Source: Punica granatum (taxonomy: Eukaryota > Streptophyta > Magnoliopsida > Myrtales > Lythraceae). From it: 64,000 bases of DNA. The stretch is taken from assembly GCF_007655135.1 (NCBI RefSeq), contig NC_045132.1:13640001-13704000 (forward strand). The letters run 5' to 3'. This document shows positions 23,256 through 33,102 of this stretch, piece by piece. Made by a program: the position numbers and the translations under genes. Each line of letters opens with the position of its first letter. Position 1 is the first letter of the stretch. Under the pieces are notes generated by a model. That model did not search any database. It was not told the origin of the DNA and saw nothing but the letters and a program-made list of their open reading frames with translations.

Positions 23256-24316
23256 CTAATCCTCTTCGATAAACATCGCCCTCTTTTCCCCTTTTCTGCA
23301 CTCAGACTGCCTATGTCCAAGTTCTCCATACTTGAAGCACTTTGCTTCGCTACTGCTTGGCCCAATGTTTGTAGGTTTCAACGGACGCACAAGAACAGTA
23401 CTACCACCACTAGCTCGGATGACCCCACCAGTTCTTGCAACGGCGACGCCTCCACTGGTCACCCTGTTGCCTGCTCGCTTCAGCTGCCTCTCGACAATCA
23501 AGGCCCTATGATGAGCAAAAGACATGCTAACAGGGTCGAACAAATTGATCGTGTCCTGTAGCTGCACTCTCAGTCCGCTAATATATCTTGCCACCAGCTG
23601 ATCCTCGGTCTCCTTAAGCTTGTTACGAGTAATCAATTGGTAAAACTCGCCGGTGTATTCGTCCACCGACCTACTGCCCTGCCTCAAGTTCTGCAAGCGT
23701 TGGTACATGATCTGTTGAAAGTTATAAGACAGAAAGGCAGACCTCAAATTTTTCTTCATCTTCTCCCACGACATTATATTAGATTTTCCCATTGTGCTAC
23801 AGGTAAGCTTCACCTGCGGCCACCAAGCCGTCACCCTACCACGCAGTCGAGTCGCCACGAGTTGTACTTGCTTATCATCAGGAAACCCCTTGAACTCCAG
23901 GACCTCTTCCTCCGTCGCTAGCCAATCTAGAAACTTCTCCGGCCGCAAGCCCTCTTGGAATTCAAAGTATCGGTCCTCAGGCCCATCTCCCATCGCCTCT
24001 GGTATACTTCAACGGTCGGCAACTGACCTCTCCTACAATTCCCCCTATCATACTCAGTCTCGTTCCCTTCAGAATAGGAATCATCCTCATCATCTTCCAA
24101 GTCTGCAGTTAGATTAGGGACTCGGCCACGCCTCGGGTCGACCTCCTGCCGAGCCTCCATCAGCGCTCCCATCCTTTTAGGTAAGCGATCCACAACCACG
24201 TCCAGCCTACGCTCCAACACCACCCCTAGTCGGGTATCCATGATATGCTCGATCCTCCGATCGAACTCTTCCTCCTCTGCAGCACGACGTTGATTAACTG
24301 CTCTTTAGGGCGGCAT
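23256..24316 (-). pseudogene. Gypsy element 2 gag
   Basis: The expected start ATG is at 24316-24314, but codon 4 is TAA. The frame then stays open to about 23927 with an acidic N-terminal region. It shifts frame near 23990 and continues in another frame to 23256. That part has the capsid-like segment (FLDWLATEEEVLEF, VTAWWPQVKL, SVDEYTGEFYQL) and a CCHC-type knuckle CFKYGELGHRQSEC, in which the second Cys has become Tyr. Gag organisation resembles that of element 1, so both elements may belong to related lineages. Confidence 0.88.
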
Positions 24317-24338
24317 CGTTGATCCAAGAATGAACGCA

Positions 24339-24350
24339 GCTTCGATACCA
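24339..24350 (-). other. Primer-binding site of gypsy element 2 (variant)
   Basis: On the minus strand TGGTATCGAAGC lies two bases inside the 5' LTR. It matches the initiator-Met complement TGGTATCAGAGC at ten of twelve positions. The two mismatches are adjacent, so it is either a decayed site or a different tRNA primer. Confidence 0.7.
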
Positions 24351-24352
24351 AC

Positions 24353-24758
24353 TGACACAACGTACACGCGAGTAATTGTCATAGATCCGTTGATTCCGCA
24401 GAATACCAGAACTACGATCTTCAATCTCTTACTGATTCTTCGAATTCCTAGGAAACCGACATTAAACTCGAATCAAATCCGAGAATGGGCAAAGAGCACA
24501 AAAGCTCCAATTTTTATTAATTGATCAAAAGACAAAACATCTTAACCCTAGGGTCTTATAGTGCTTAAATAGAATTAAAAACGCTTAAATTACATAAAAA
24601 TGATCGTTTGAGACCCTAAACGATGGAATTCGGTCTAAATCTTGTCTTTTCACAACCAAAGGCGGTTAGTTGTGTTCCGGAGACCGTTTCCCTCAAAACA
24701 GGGTTGTCAAAACCTGTTTTTCTCAAGGTCCCAATTTGCCACGTCTTCTGCCGTATTA
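24353..24758 (-). repeat. 5' LTR of gypsy element 2
   Basis: Partner of 19499-19951, followed by the target duplication GAAAG at 24759-24763. It lacks 47 bases found in the other LTR. Confidence 0.92.
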
Positions 24759-24763
24759 GAAAG

Positions 24764-27464
24764 ACTGTCTTCTTCATCTAGGTATGGATTCTAAATGGAT
24801 TTCATGAGTTGTATTTGGAATTTAGAGAGAAAAAGCTTGTATTATTGGACATTGCAGATTTCTGATTGCCAAGCATGAATTGGTCCAAGCCGATCAGCGC
24901 TTGTTACCCTTAAAACAAAATCTTGTGTTTGAATGTTGTGAGTGAAGAAAAACCTTAACTAGGAGAGCTTTAACCCCCTTTAATAGGCCGATGCGGTTCG
25001 AGTTGAATTAGTCGGGGTCCATTGGGCTTTTGAATATCAGGGTATACACCGAAAAACTCGCAAATCTGATTGTATGGTTCTAGGTTCAATCTTTGATATG
25101 GATTAGTATACAATGGTTTTGGTTAGACTAATCGAAAGAGAGGAGGAATTGACAAAATCTCATATAATATAATTAAACTCGTTACATAATTGCAGTTCAC
25201 AGTTACATCCTTTCTAGAACTTGGTGACAAGAGGCTGTAAAATATCTAGGTAGATCTCAATTATCAATTGTACTTCATACTATGATGAAATAATAGCAGA
25301 GGAATCGAGTCCCCTGTATAGCAGCAACACGAGAACCATGCATATGGTTAAGTTTAGTCTAGACTCGATCGCAATACCATCGAGTTATTTATTTCAAATT
25401 CTTCAATTCCAGAAAATTGATTTGACTAAGTTACAAAAGGAAGAATGGCAAGAATTGTTCAGCCAAAATGGCCAAATGACGAAAACATATTTCCATAGCT
25501 TCGGCTATTACTTAATGTGCCTTGTAAGTCTGCCAATACAAAATGAAAAAAATCTGCACAAAGAATACAATGCGTAGGTCCCCTCTTTTCAAATTATTAT
25601 GCATTCTTTTATATTAAACCAACGCAGTTTCTATTGCCAAAATGAGTAACCCGTAATGATCATATCCAGAAAAAAATAATAATAATCCGTGATGATAACT
25701 CTTCAATTTGTTTTTGATGAGTACCTTGGTATTCGGAAGTCCAAAAGGCCTCGATTAATTCAATTCAAACCAACTCGAACTCGAAATTTTATTTAAAGTA
25801 AATAAATACTGAACCGCTTAAAGCCAACCATCGTTGGTTAATTTTTTAATATTTTGATATGCTCATGCCAATAACTATGACTTTATGTATAAATAAGTCC
25901 TGCCCAACAAAAAAAGGAAAGAAAAAAAGTAACTCTTCATATGTTAAAAAAGAAAAAATGGGGAAAAAAAAGAACGTCAACTATTCACCCCATGTTGAGA
26001 AGTTGCTCATTTATAAAGACTGACCCCTCATTTTTGCATGTGCATTAGTAACACAAAAAATTTGAAAAAAGGAAACCAGTTTCACCGTAGCTTCAAAAGA
26101 TTAATTTTTCAAATAATTTCAAAAACTTAATTTCGGGGTTTTAGAAATTTAGTACTTCACATTTCATTATCTCTTCCCTTGCTCTAAAATGTGTGACGTA
26201 AAAGTAATAAAATCCATACATCACACAAGTCATTGTCAATATTTTTTCATTTTTCAAATCGTCTTCTCTTTTTATTTTTCTTTATTTTTTCTCCATTAGA
26301 ATATGTGCGTAGAGTGCGTTAGAATATTTTCTTATTTACTGACTTACAAGGTCGGGGTACTTATCCTCGAGCAACCTTGTAGCTCGTGGGACCAAGCCAT
26401 TGTCGTTGAATGCTTCATCACCTCAGGGAGTCTGTTTATGAAGAAAGAAGTGAAAAAGCCTATGTAATTGCCAGATCATCCAACGTACCAAAACAAAACA
26501 AAACAAGTAGCAGAATAATATAAGAACCTTCAAAGCATCAAGAACTTTGGGGAAAAGTATGACACTATTGATACCAACATCTCGAGCTTTTCTAACTTGC
26601 ATTTCTAAATCATCTCTTTAGGAGGCTATTATCTAGCTTTGCACTTCTTATGGCATCCCGCTTTCTACATGGTCTGGAAAATGGTCTAAGGGGCAAACTC
26701 CTGTCTATAGCATAAAACTGGGATCAAACTGAGCATCACTACACCCATTTATGTCAAGTAACAGAAATTTCACGTTTCAACCCAATCCCTTCCATAAGTG
26801 CCTCACCACAAGATTGCCAAAATCAACTAAAGAAAAAGGCAATGGCATGGTGAATGTACTCTTGCTCTCTCTATAAACCACCCAAAATGAAATCGACTAA
26901 CTGGGTTGATAATCTTGTTTTCAGTCCCTCAACAAATAAAATTCGATTTTCTTTAGGGAGAAGATAGGGCTAAATAACCTCCTCATTTAGTCCATGCCTC
27001 CTGGTTTATATATATATATATAGGGCTGGAGGGTTTAATTTGTTGCGCTACTATCACCTCACATAAAAGAGACCTAAGGATAAACGGTCACATAACTTCC
27101 AACGAGTCATCTTTTTTTGTTAATTTAGAACATAGAAATAGTCATTCAAGCACACTTAGCCTGAGGTTTCTCTGTTCAACCACTCGTAGGCGCTGCTCAA
27201 GCTTCCTTTTTTGCTGAAGTGCTGCTCAAGCTTTCAAGTTCTTTGGGGGTAGTGGGCATGGCATTTTTAGATAGTTACTTACTCATTCTGTCTTTCTTCA
27301 AGTTGAGTGTGTCCTACATGTCATTCAATGATATATCGCTTCACTCTTCTCTTTCTCTGGATCATGTCTCAATCGAATGAATAAACAGTCATGCACAAAA
27401 TAGTAAAGCAGTATTGCCTGTTTCCCGTACTAGATTTCATTTTTTGGATTTTTAGTATTATCTA
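24764..27464. other. Intergenic DNA between gypsy 2 and the hAT cluster
   Basis: No supported gene. It contains a SINE-like copy (24875-25058), AT-rich sequence around 25600-26300, and a short TA run near 27005-27020. The open frame at 25338-25577 has no recognisable feature. I looked here for the missing left end of the hAT element (TAGGG...) and found no convincing one. Confidence 0.5.
24875..25058 (+). mobile_element. SINE-like sequence, copy 2
   Basis: Shares its 3' half with 3593-3783 ('gagagcttta', 'ggttcgagttgaattagtcg', 'ttgggcttttgaatatcagg', 'acaccgaaaaa'). The tRNA-like head is more eroded than in copy 1. Confidence 0.4.
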
Positions 27465-28411
27465 TAATAAGAGTAAATGCGATGAAAGAGCACAACATTG
27501 TTGATGAAAGAATTCACCTTTGGCTAGGAGTGCATCCTTCATATTTAAATGCGATCTCAACAAGCCCACGAAAGTGTCATTTGCGGATGCATTATCCAAA
27601 GTAATAGAAAAAAAAAATTCCCTCAATACCCTACTCAGCCAACAAAGAGATATTTTGTTGCTCAATGCCACACCAATATGTGGAGGTGGTATCGGGGAGA
27701 AATTCAGGATCATCTTTTGCAAAATGCGCAATCGAAGAGAGATACCTATCAGTAGCAGTCAAGATCCGCAAATCATATGTCAAACAAATCCTACCACTAG
27801 CTTCCTCAAGCAAGCACTTAACTTGTGACTTCTCTTTTTTATAAGCCTTCAACACGTCAGCCCTTGCAGTGTTTAGAGATATAACGGGTACACGCAAATA
27901 TGAGAATGTTGTTCTAATTCCAGCATATTTCACAAAAATAAGAGGCAGATCATGCATAATAATGGTATCAATCAACAACTCATGAAAGCGTTCTGGATCG
28001 GATCAATTGTAGCATTTCTCAAAGAAATATCAGGGTTCATGACCAGCTGACCAACATCTCGTGTATCCTTACAAATGCATTTTTCACTATACATTTTCAT
28101 ATTTCATGTCCCATAATGACTATCACAAATAAAAAGTGAGCCACACTTCTTGTACTTATAACGGGTCTTACCATCAATGATCTTTTCTATCAACCATTCT
28201 TGGAAGTGTCACACAGGTGAGGTCAACCTTCTTTTTCGCTTGCCTTTTGATGTCTTGCGTAAATTCCTGTTGCAGTGCCTTTAATCTCGTCTCTATCGAG
28301 CTCCACTACATCATCATCTTCGTTTATCATGGCCATGGGTTTTTCTTTCCTAAAGGATTCCAATTTCACCTCTAAATTATTTTTTGAACTAATTATCCCT
28401 AAATAAAACAA
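27465..28411 (-). pseudogene. RICESLEEPER/DAYSLEEPER-type hAT transposase fragment
   Basis: Three open segments in different frames together align with the N-terminal half of plant zinc-finger BED hAT transposases. The acidic N-terminus is at 28411-28223. A BED zinc-finger piece reads WLIEKIIDGKTRYKYKKCG with SLFICDSHYG (about 28195-28110). The catalytic-domain start has AGIRTTFSYL, NTARADVLKAYKKEKSQVK and GRICLTYDL, then PPPHIGVALS and LDNASANDTF. Frame changes occur between 28223 and 27978 and again near 27730. It ends at 27465 before the C-terminal dimerisation region. Transposases of this type cut hAT elements with 8-base target duplications. Not functional. Confidence 0.85.
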
Positions 28412-28929
28412 AGAATGAGAAACATATATCAGCTACTAAAGTTTTACTAGTAAAGCTCATGCAAGCTTAGGAGAACAAAAGCAATGGAAGAGTTTAGTTT
28501 ATTTCCTAAAGCAATTGAAGTTTATGGAAGAGCAGTGAATTGATAAACTCAACCCTTATTTGATCTTTGCAACTCCTTCGAGCCCTCGTCACTTTCTTCT
28601 CCGTAATTCATAACCGAGGGCTTCAAATCGGTTAGGGCCAACAGCTCGATCAATCCCCAATGTCCCACAGGTTCATAGGTTTCATGTTTCAGCTTCCTCT
28701 GATCCTCTAAGCTAGTGAGCTGCTACATAGGACACTGCAAATCGGACATAGGGTTAGGGCTGTGCAAATCGGACTCCAATTGGACAATCTATAGTCAAGA
28801 GAGACTCGAGAGACTCACCAATTCGCTAGCGGAGACTCCGTGGAGAGCTGGCGGAGCGAGACAAGGGCAGGAGCCGAACTCGAACTCGACGAGTTCTAAG
28901 TTTCAGCCTTTAGTTCAGAGGGTCCCCCC

Positions 28930-28954
28930 GGGGGGGGGGGGGGGGGGGGGGGGG
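28930..28954. repeat. G homopolymer of 25 bases
   Basis: Twenty-five consecutive G preceded by six C (28924-28929). It is the only such run in the window. Twenty-one bases further on, CTCTTCCGATC (28976-28986) equals the last bases of a common Illumina adapter. The run may be real, or a sequencing or assembly artefact. Confidence 0.95.
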
Positions 28955-29544
28955 CACGACATTCAGCGTTAGTGACTCTTCCGATCAGGGTTGCGTTGGC
29001 ATCACACAAAGAGACTCAATCGGGTTAGGGCTCAGTTGACAATCGAGAACTCAATCCAGCTTCAATTGACAGAGAGTAGAGAGAGAGACTCACCTGGGAT
29101 CACGGCGTCACATCGAGGTAGGATCACTGTGGAGCTTGGAGAGGTTGAGGGCTGAGGTGGGATCAATTGGGTTATGGTCATCTCTGAGAGTGAGTTCTCT
29201 CTGTAGAAGAAAGAAAGAAAGAGAAAACTGAGAATAGAACACAGAGGTGGCCGCGGAAGGAAATTAGCTATTAGGGTTAGTAAGGTCATTTTTGTAATGT
29301 TAGTTATAAATGGATTAACGGGTTACACGATTATAACAACACGATTAAACACGTCTAAATAAACTGATTTAATCGTATATAATCGGATTACACGAGTTCA
29401 ATTCAGCATGACACGCTTATTAACTGTGTCTAAACGGGTTGAACTCGTTTAGACCTAATATAAAAAATGTCAAATCCGAATCCGTTTAACACTGTGTCGT
29501 ATCCATAACGTATTAACATGTCATGTTAGGAATTGACAGACCTA

Positions 29545-30739
29545 AGTAGAATGAGACACACGCAATAGAGTAAGGAAGCATTATGCGAATGATAATGTTT
29601 GGTTAAGGTGTTTACCTCTGTTCTTGCCATACACGGTGCCATTGGGATCAATTATTCATACTTTACGTCTAGATAGCATCTACATGAGAATATTAATAAA
29701 TAATAAATGTTAATAGATAAGTTATTCATGATGTGACCAGCCAAAATATCGTAATAAATACTACCAAAAAAAAATCGTACTTAAAGAGTTTCCCTCTGTT
29801 TCTTCTTTCTGCTTAACTTGCATTTAAATCAGAAAGAATTTAAAAAAAAAGAAAAAGAAAAAAAAAGAGAGAGACAGAACAAAAGTAGGGAAACTTCCTT
29901 CTTAATCAAGATACTTCATTAAGGCAACAAGGATATTTTATCCAAAAAAAAGAAAGATATACACGTATCTACCGCACTTAGTAATAAACAGATGTACCCC
30001 GCTTCAATACATCTATAACTCTTTCTTCTTCTTTTTTCCTTTTCCCATTGAGTAATAATATATGTACGAGGTTATCTCATTCTACCAATAAGAATCCACA
30101 TTTTATTTTATATTTTCCCTTTTGAAGTGTGGTGACGTTAAGATACATAGTAATGTACCATTTCTTTGCATACCTATTCTTATTATATTATACCAATTCA
30201 ATAATTTTTCAGTTCGTTCAGAATAGGCATAGGTTAAACGAACAAGAGGAAAAGCTTATTCATCTTGCAGGTCCTTCAATATTACATTAAAAGGACAAAC
30301 AAGTTCATACACAATGCTTGAATTTCTCTACAGGTCAGTATTCCTTTTTAAGTACAAAAAAAAAATTATGTTCATTCATTCTATCAACAGATATCTTTAC
30401 AAAAAAAATTTCTCTTCTAATTGCAATGAAAAGTGGGCATAATATATAGTCTACCATATTCATGTATGACCATCATCTCATGTGTGCTAACAATAAGCAA
30501 GGGAAAACGGGCCAGGCCCACGTAAGTATTTTGGGCCTTGGGGTTTTGTTGTATTTTCATTGGGTCAGCTCGACCTACTTCAGGTTTTAAATTAATTAAA
30601 CAATGGGCCGTGGGCTTAAAGCAGCATTTCATGCCTTGAAGAAGATTGGCCTTGGAATTGCCTACTGAAGACTCTTCCCATCCCATGTTCTTTCTTTCTT
30701 TCTTTGTTTTTTTTTTTTGTTTTTTCCGCCTGAAAAGTG
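29545..30739. other. AT-rich DNA between the two hAT copies
   Basis: No gene recognised. It contains A/T- and purine-rich simple sequence (29770-29900). The minus-strand open frame at 30417-30686 lies in unremarkable sequence. It ends with the left target duplication of the next element. Confidence 0.5.
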
Positions 30740-30747
30740 ACTCCTCC

Positions 30748-31791
30748 TAGGGCTGACAATATTTCACACGACACGATAACACGACAAGGATATGACACGG
30801 AGTTAAACGGGTTTGGGTTGGACATTTTTGATAATCGGTCTAAATGGGTCCAACCCGTTTAAACACGGTTAATAAGCGTGTCTTACCGGGTTGAACCCGT
30901 GTAACCCGATTATACACGATTAAACCTGTTTATTTAGACATGTTTAATCGTGTTACTATAAACTTGTAACCCGTTAACCCATTTATGTATTTGGATTTAT
31001 CAAAATATCCTTATGTAATCCTAACTTCCTAAGTCCATAACCTAATTTACTTTCCTTTCTTTTACCCAATTCAACACAGCACAACCGCACTTCCACTTCT
31101 ACTTCTACTTCTCTACTACCCTCCCTAAGATCTCATATACGATTTGATTTCCTTCTTCTCATCCATCAATGGCGAGGTTCTGCTTCTTCGCTCCCATTGC
31201 TCTCCTCTCCGTGTACCTCGCATTGTCTACAGATCCACCTCAGATCTCGCCCTCCCCTGCTCCCAAGCTCACCGCCGACTCCACTCCCACCATCTCCCCT
31301 TCGAAGCCCACCGCTTCGCTGGCTCCCGCTCTAGCCAATGCGCCTCATGGCTCGATCTCATTCTCGCCGTCGCTGCTTCCCTCGGATGCGGCTCCCGCCT
31401 CTTCCCCGTCCACGTCCCCCTCCCCTCCATCTCAATCTCCATGTTAACGTGTAAACATGTCATGTTAACGTGTTCGGGTAAACGAGTTAATTGGATAAAC
31501 ATGTTGTGTTAATATATCCGGGTAACGGAGTTGATCGGATAAACAAGTTGTGTTAACGTGTCCGTATAACGTTTATAATCGTGTCGTGTATATGTGTACC
31601 TATTATGACACGTTTCGATAAACGAGTTTAAACATGTCTAAACGGGTTGACACGGATATAAACGTGTTGTATGGGTTTTTAAAACCTGACCCGTTTAATA
31701 ATCGTGTCGTGTACGGGTTATGACTTCAATGACACAAACCCGTTTAGACACGATACGTATAAACACGACACGATACGAATTGCCACCCCTA
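30748..31791 (+). mobile_element. Non-autonomous hAT element carrying a host gene fragment
   Basis: The 1044-base element is flanked by a perfect 8-base duplication ACTCCTCC (30740-30747 and 31792-31799). Its ends are imperfect inverted repeats: TAGGGCTGACAAT on the left, and the inverse complement of the right end reads TAGGGGTGGCAATT. Both fit hAT elements. Subterminal parts are rich in short palindromic motifs such as CCCGTTTA and CACGA. The middle (about 31080-31447) is strikingly GC- and C-rich, unlike the element ends, and encodes a secreted Pro/Ser/Ala-rich protein start. No transposase. Its left 270 bases match the transposase-bearing remnant ending at 29544, which identifies the likely source family. 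Confidence 0.92.
31169..31447 (+). pseudogene. Captured arabinogalactan-protein-like gene fragment
   Basis: Ninety-two codons from an ATG in good context (CATCAATGGCG). The first 20 residues (MARFCFFAPIALLSVYLALS) are a typical signal peptide. The rest is Pro/Ser/Ala/Thr-rich with SP, AP and TP dipeptides (SPSPAPKL, ISPSKP, ASSPSTSPSPP), as in classical arabinogalactan proteins of the cell surface. No GPI-anchor signal follows: the stop TAA is formed where host-like sequence meets element sequence (TGTTAACGTG). The upstream C-rich, ACTTCT-repeat leader may be captured 5' UTR. It is probably a truncated copy. Whether it is transcribed cannot be told. Confidence 0.7.
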
Positions 31792-31799
31792 ACTCCTCC

Positions 31800-32232
31800 C
31801 ACATTAATGTTTGTGGTTGGATCGGCAAAGATAAACTATATATCTTTGCTTTGAACTCATTAAAAAAAAATTGTATGGTTGGTTTGAAATTGTTACAAAT
31901 TTACTACTACAAATTAACCCAAGTAAGACCGTTAGGTCGGAAAAAAGATAAATTATGTATCTTTGCTTTGAATTCATTAACAAAAAAAAAAGTATCTTTG
32001 TTTTGAAATTGTTACAGACTTACTACTAAAAATTAACCCGAGCAAGACCATTAGCTAGCACTGACAAAAAATTGAGCCTGGCCTTCTTAATTTTGATCTA
32101 ATTTGCTAGGGAGTGAACATTAAATAAGAAATTAACATAAGCAATTGACGTTACTTCTAAATGAAAATATTTTTTTTTATGTAAAACTCACATATTTTAC
32201 AATTTTACAGTAATATACATAAATTAATACAT
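31800..32232. other. AT-rich DNA with a short direct duplication
   Basis: A segment with 'tatctttgctttgaa', 'ttgaaattgttaca' and 'attaaccc' at about 31823-31925 recurs at about 31945-32045. This may be the body of the Helitron-like element whose 3' end follows. Confidence 0.45.
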
Positions 32233-32262
32233 AACCCGTGCATGCACGGGTTAGCCGCCTAG
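32233..32262 (+). mobile_element. Helitron-like 3' terminus
   Basis: A perfect 20-base palindrome (AACCCGTGCATGCACGGGTT, 32233-32252) is followed six bases later by CTAG (32259-32262) and then T. A GC hairpin shortly before a CTAG/CTRR end, inserted next to T, is the classical 3' structure of plant Helitrons. The 5' TC end was not located. Confidence 0.6.
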
Positions 32263-32377
32263 TGTATAAAGTATATGTAAAAGAGAAAAGCAATCCATCC
32301 ACCGCTATTAGCGTTCAAAAACTGCTCCTTCACTCCCAGCCACGCTATGGCTGCCTCCGATGTGTTCACCTGTGGGC

Positions 32378-33102
32378 ACCTCGTTTTGGCCCAGGTTTTG
32401 GTCAAGAATCAGAAGAGACCCCAAGCATATCATCAGTCAAAGTGCGAAATTAAACAGAAAGACTTGCTGGAAGAACAACTTCTAGAAGACAGTGTTCGAG
32501 AAATACGAGATAAAAATCCTCGAGTAGTATCCTTAAGCAATTCTTTATTTTTGGTGTCATTTCTAAAATACTACAGTATGGTCGATAATATTTTTCTCAG
32601 GGTTTGTACGTAAGAAAAATAATTTCCAAAATAACGTGTAACTCCAAGAGATTTTTATTTTGAAACCCCACCATCTGTATTTTTCATCAAAAAATGGAAC
32701 TTTTAACTATTTTAATTGATAAAAACTCAAACTCTTTGATTACCTCATTTTGGCCCAGATTTAGTCAACAATCACAAGAGACCCCAAGCATATCATCAGT
32801 TGAAGCGTGGAACTAAACATGAAGACTTGCAGGAAGAACAACTTCGAGAAGACGCTCTTCGAGAACTACAAGATAAGTCCTCGAGTACTATCCTTAAGCA
32901 ATTCTTTATATATTGGTGTCATTTCTAGGGTACTATGGTTTGGTCGATAATATTTTTCTCAGGATTTACACGTATGAAAAACAATTTTCCCAAATAACGC
33001 GTAACTCCTGGAGATTTTTATTTTGAAATCCCACCATCTGTAATTTTATAAAAAAATGGAACCGCAATTATTTTGACTGATAAAAACTCGAACTCTTTGA
33101 TT
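32378..33102 (+). repeat. Tandem duplication, two units of about 362 bases
   Basis: Units 32378-32741 and 32742-33102 share long blocks ('agaccccaagcatatcatca', 'tccttaagcaattcttta', 'tggtcgataatatttttctc', 'agatttttattttgaaa'). A third unit seems to begin at 33103 (ACCTCGTTTT) but diverges at once. Unit 1 begins in a frame opened by ATG at 32347. Neither unit keeps a frame and the encoded sequence is not recognisable. Confidence 0.75.

Larger units (their letters stand above)
19499..24758 (-). mobile_element. Ty3/gypsy LTR retrotransposon 2, complete layout but mutated
   Basis: The LTRs at 19499-19951 and 24353-24758 begin TGAC.CA.CGTACAC and end TTCTGCCGTAT(C/T)A. The 5-base target duplication GAAAG stands at 19494-19498 and 24759-24763. 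Coding is on the minus strand, so 24353-24758 is the 5' LTR. Gag, protease, RT, RNase H and a full-length integrase region are all recognisable in the right order, but at least a dozen stops and several frameshifts break them. The left LTR has 47 bases near 19731-19790 that the right LTR lacks, which explains the whole length difference (453 against 406). Confidence 0.93.
27465..29544 (-). mobile_element. hAT element remnant with decayed transposase
   Basis: On the minus strand the element starts at 29544 with TAGGTCTGTCAATT. Its first 270 bases match the start of the hAT element at 30748 (shared blocks TTAATAAGCGTGTC, 'tgtttatttagac', 'tgtttaatcgtgtt'). The transposase remnant begins about 1.1 kb inside, at 28411. 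The 3' part, with the dimerisation domain and the other terminal repeat, was not found, so the element is truncated. The base run of 25 G at 28930-28954 lies in its leader. Confidence 0.65.

Noticed and set aside
28753..28780. Second hAT terminus (TAGGGCTGTGCAAATCGG)
   Set aside because: It resembles a hAT end, but the flanking bases do not match those at 29545 and no subterminal similarity follows.
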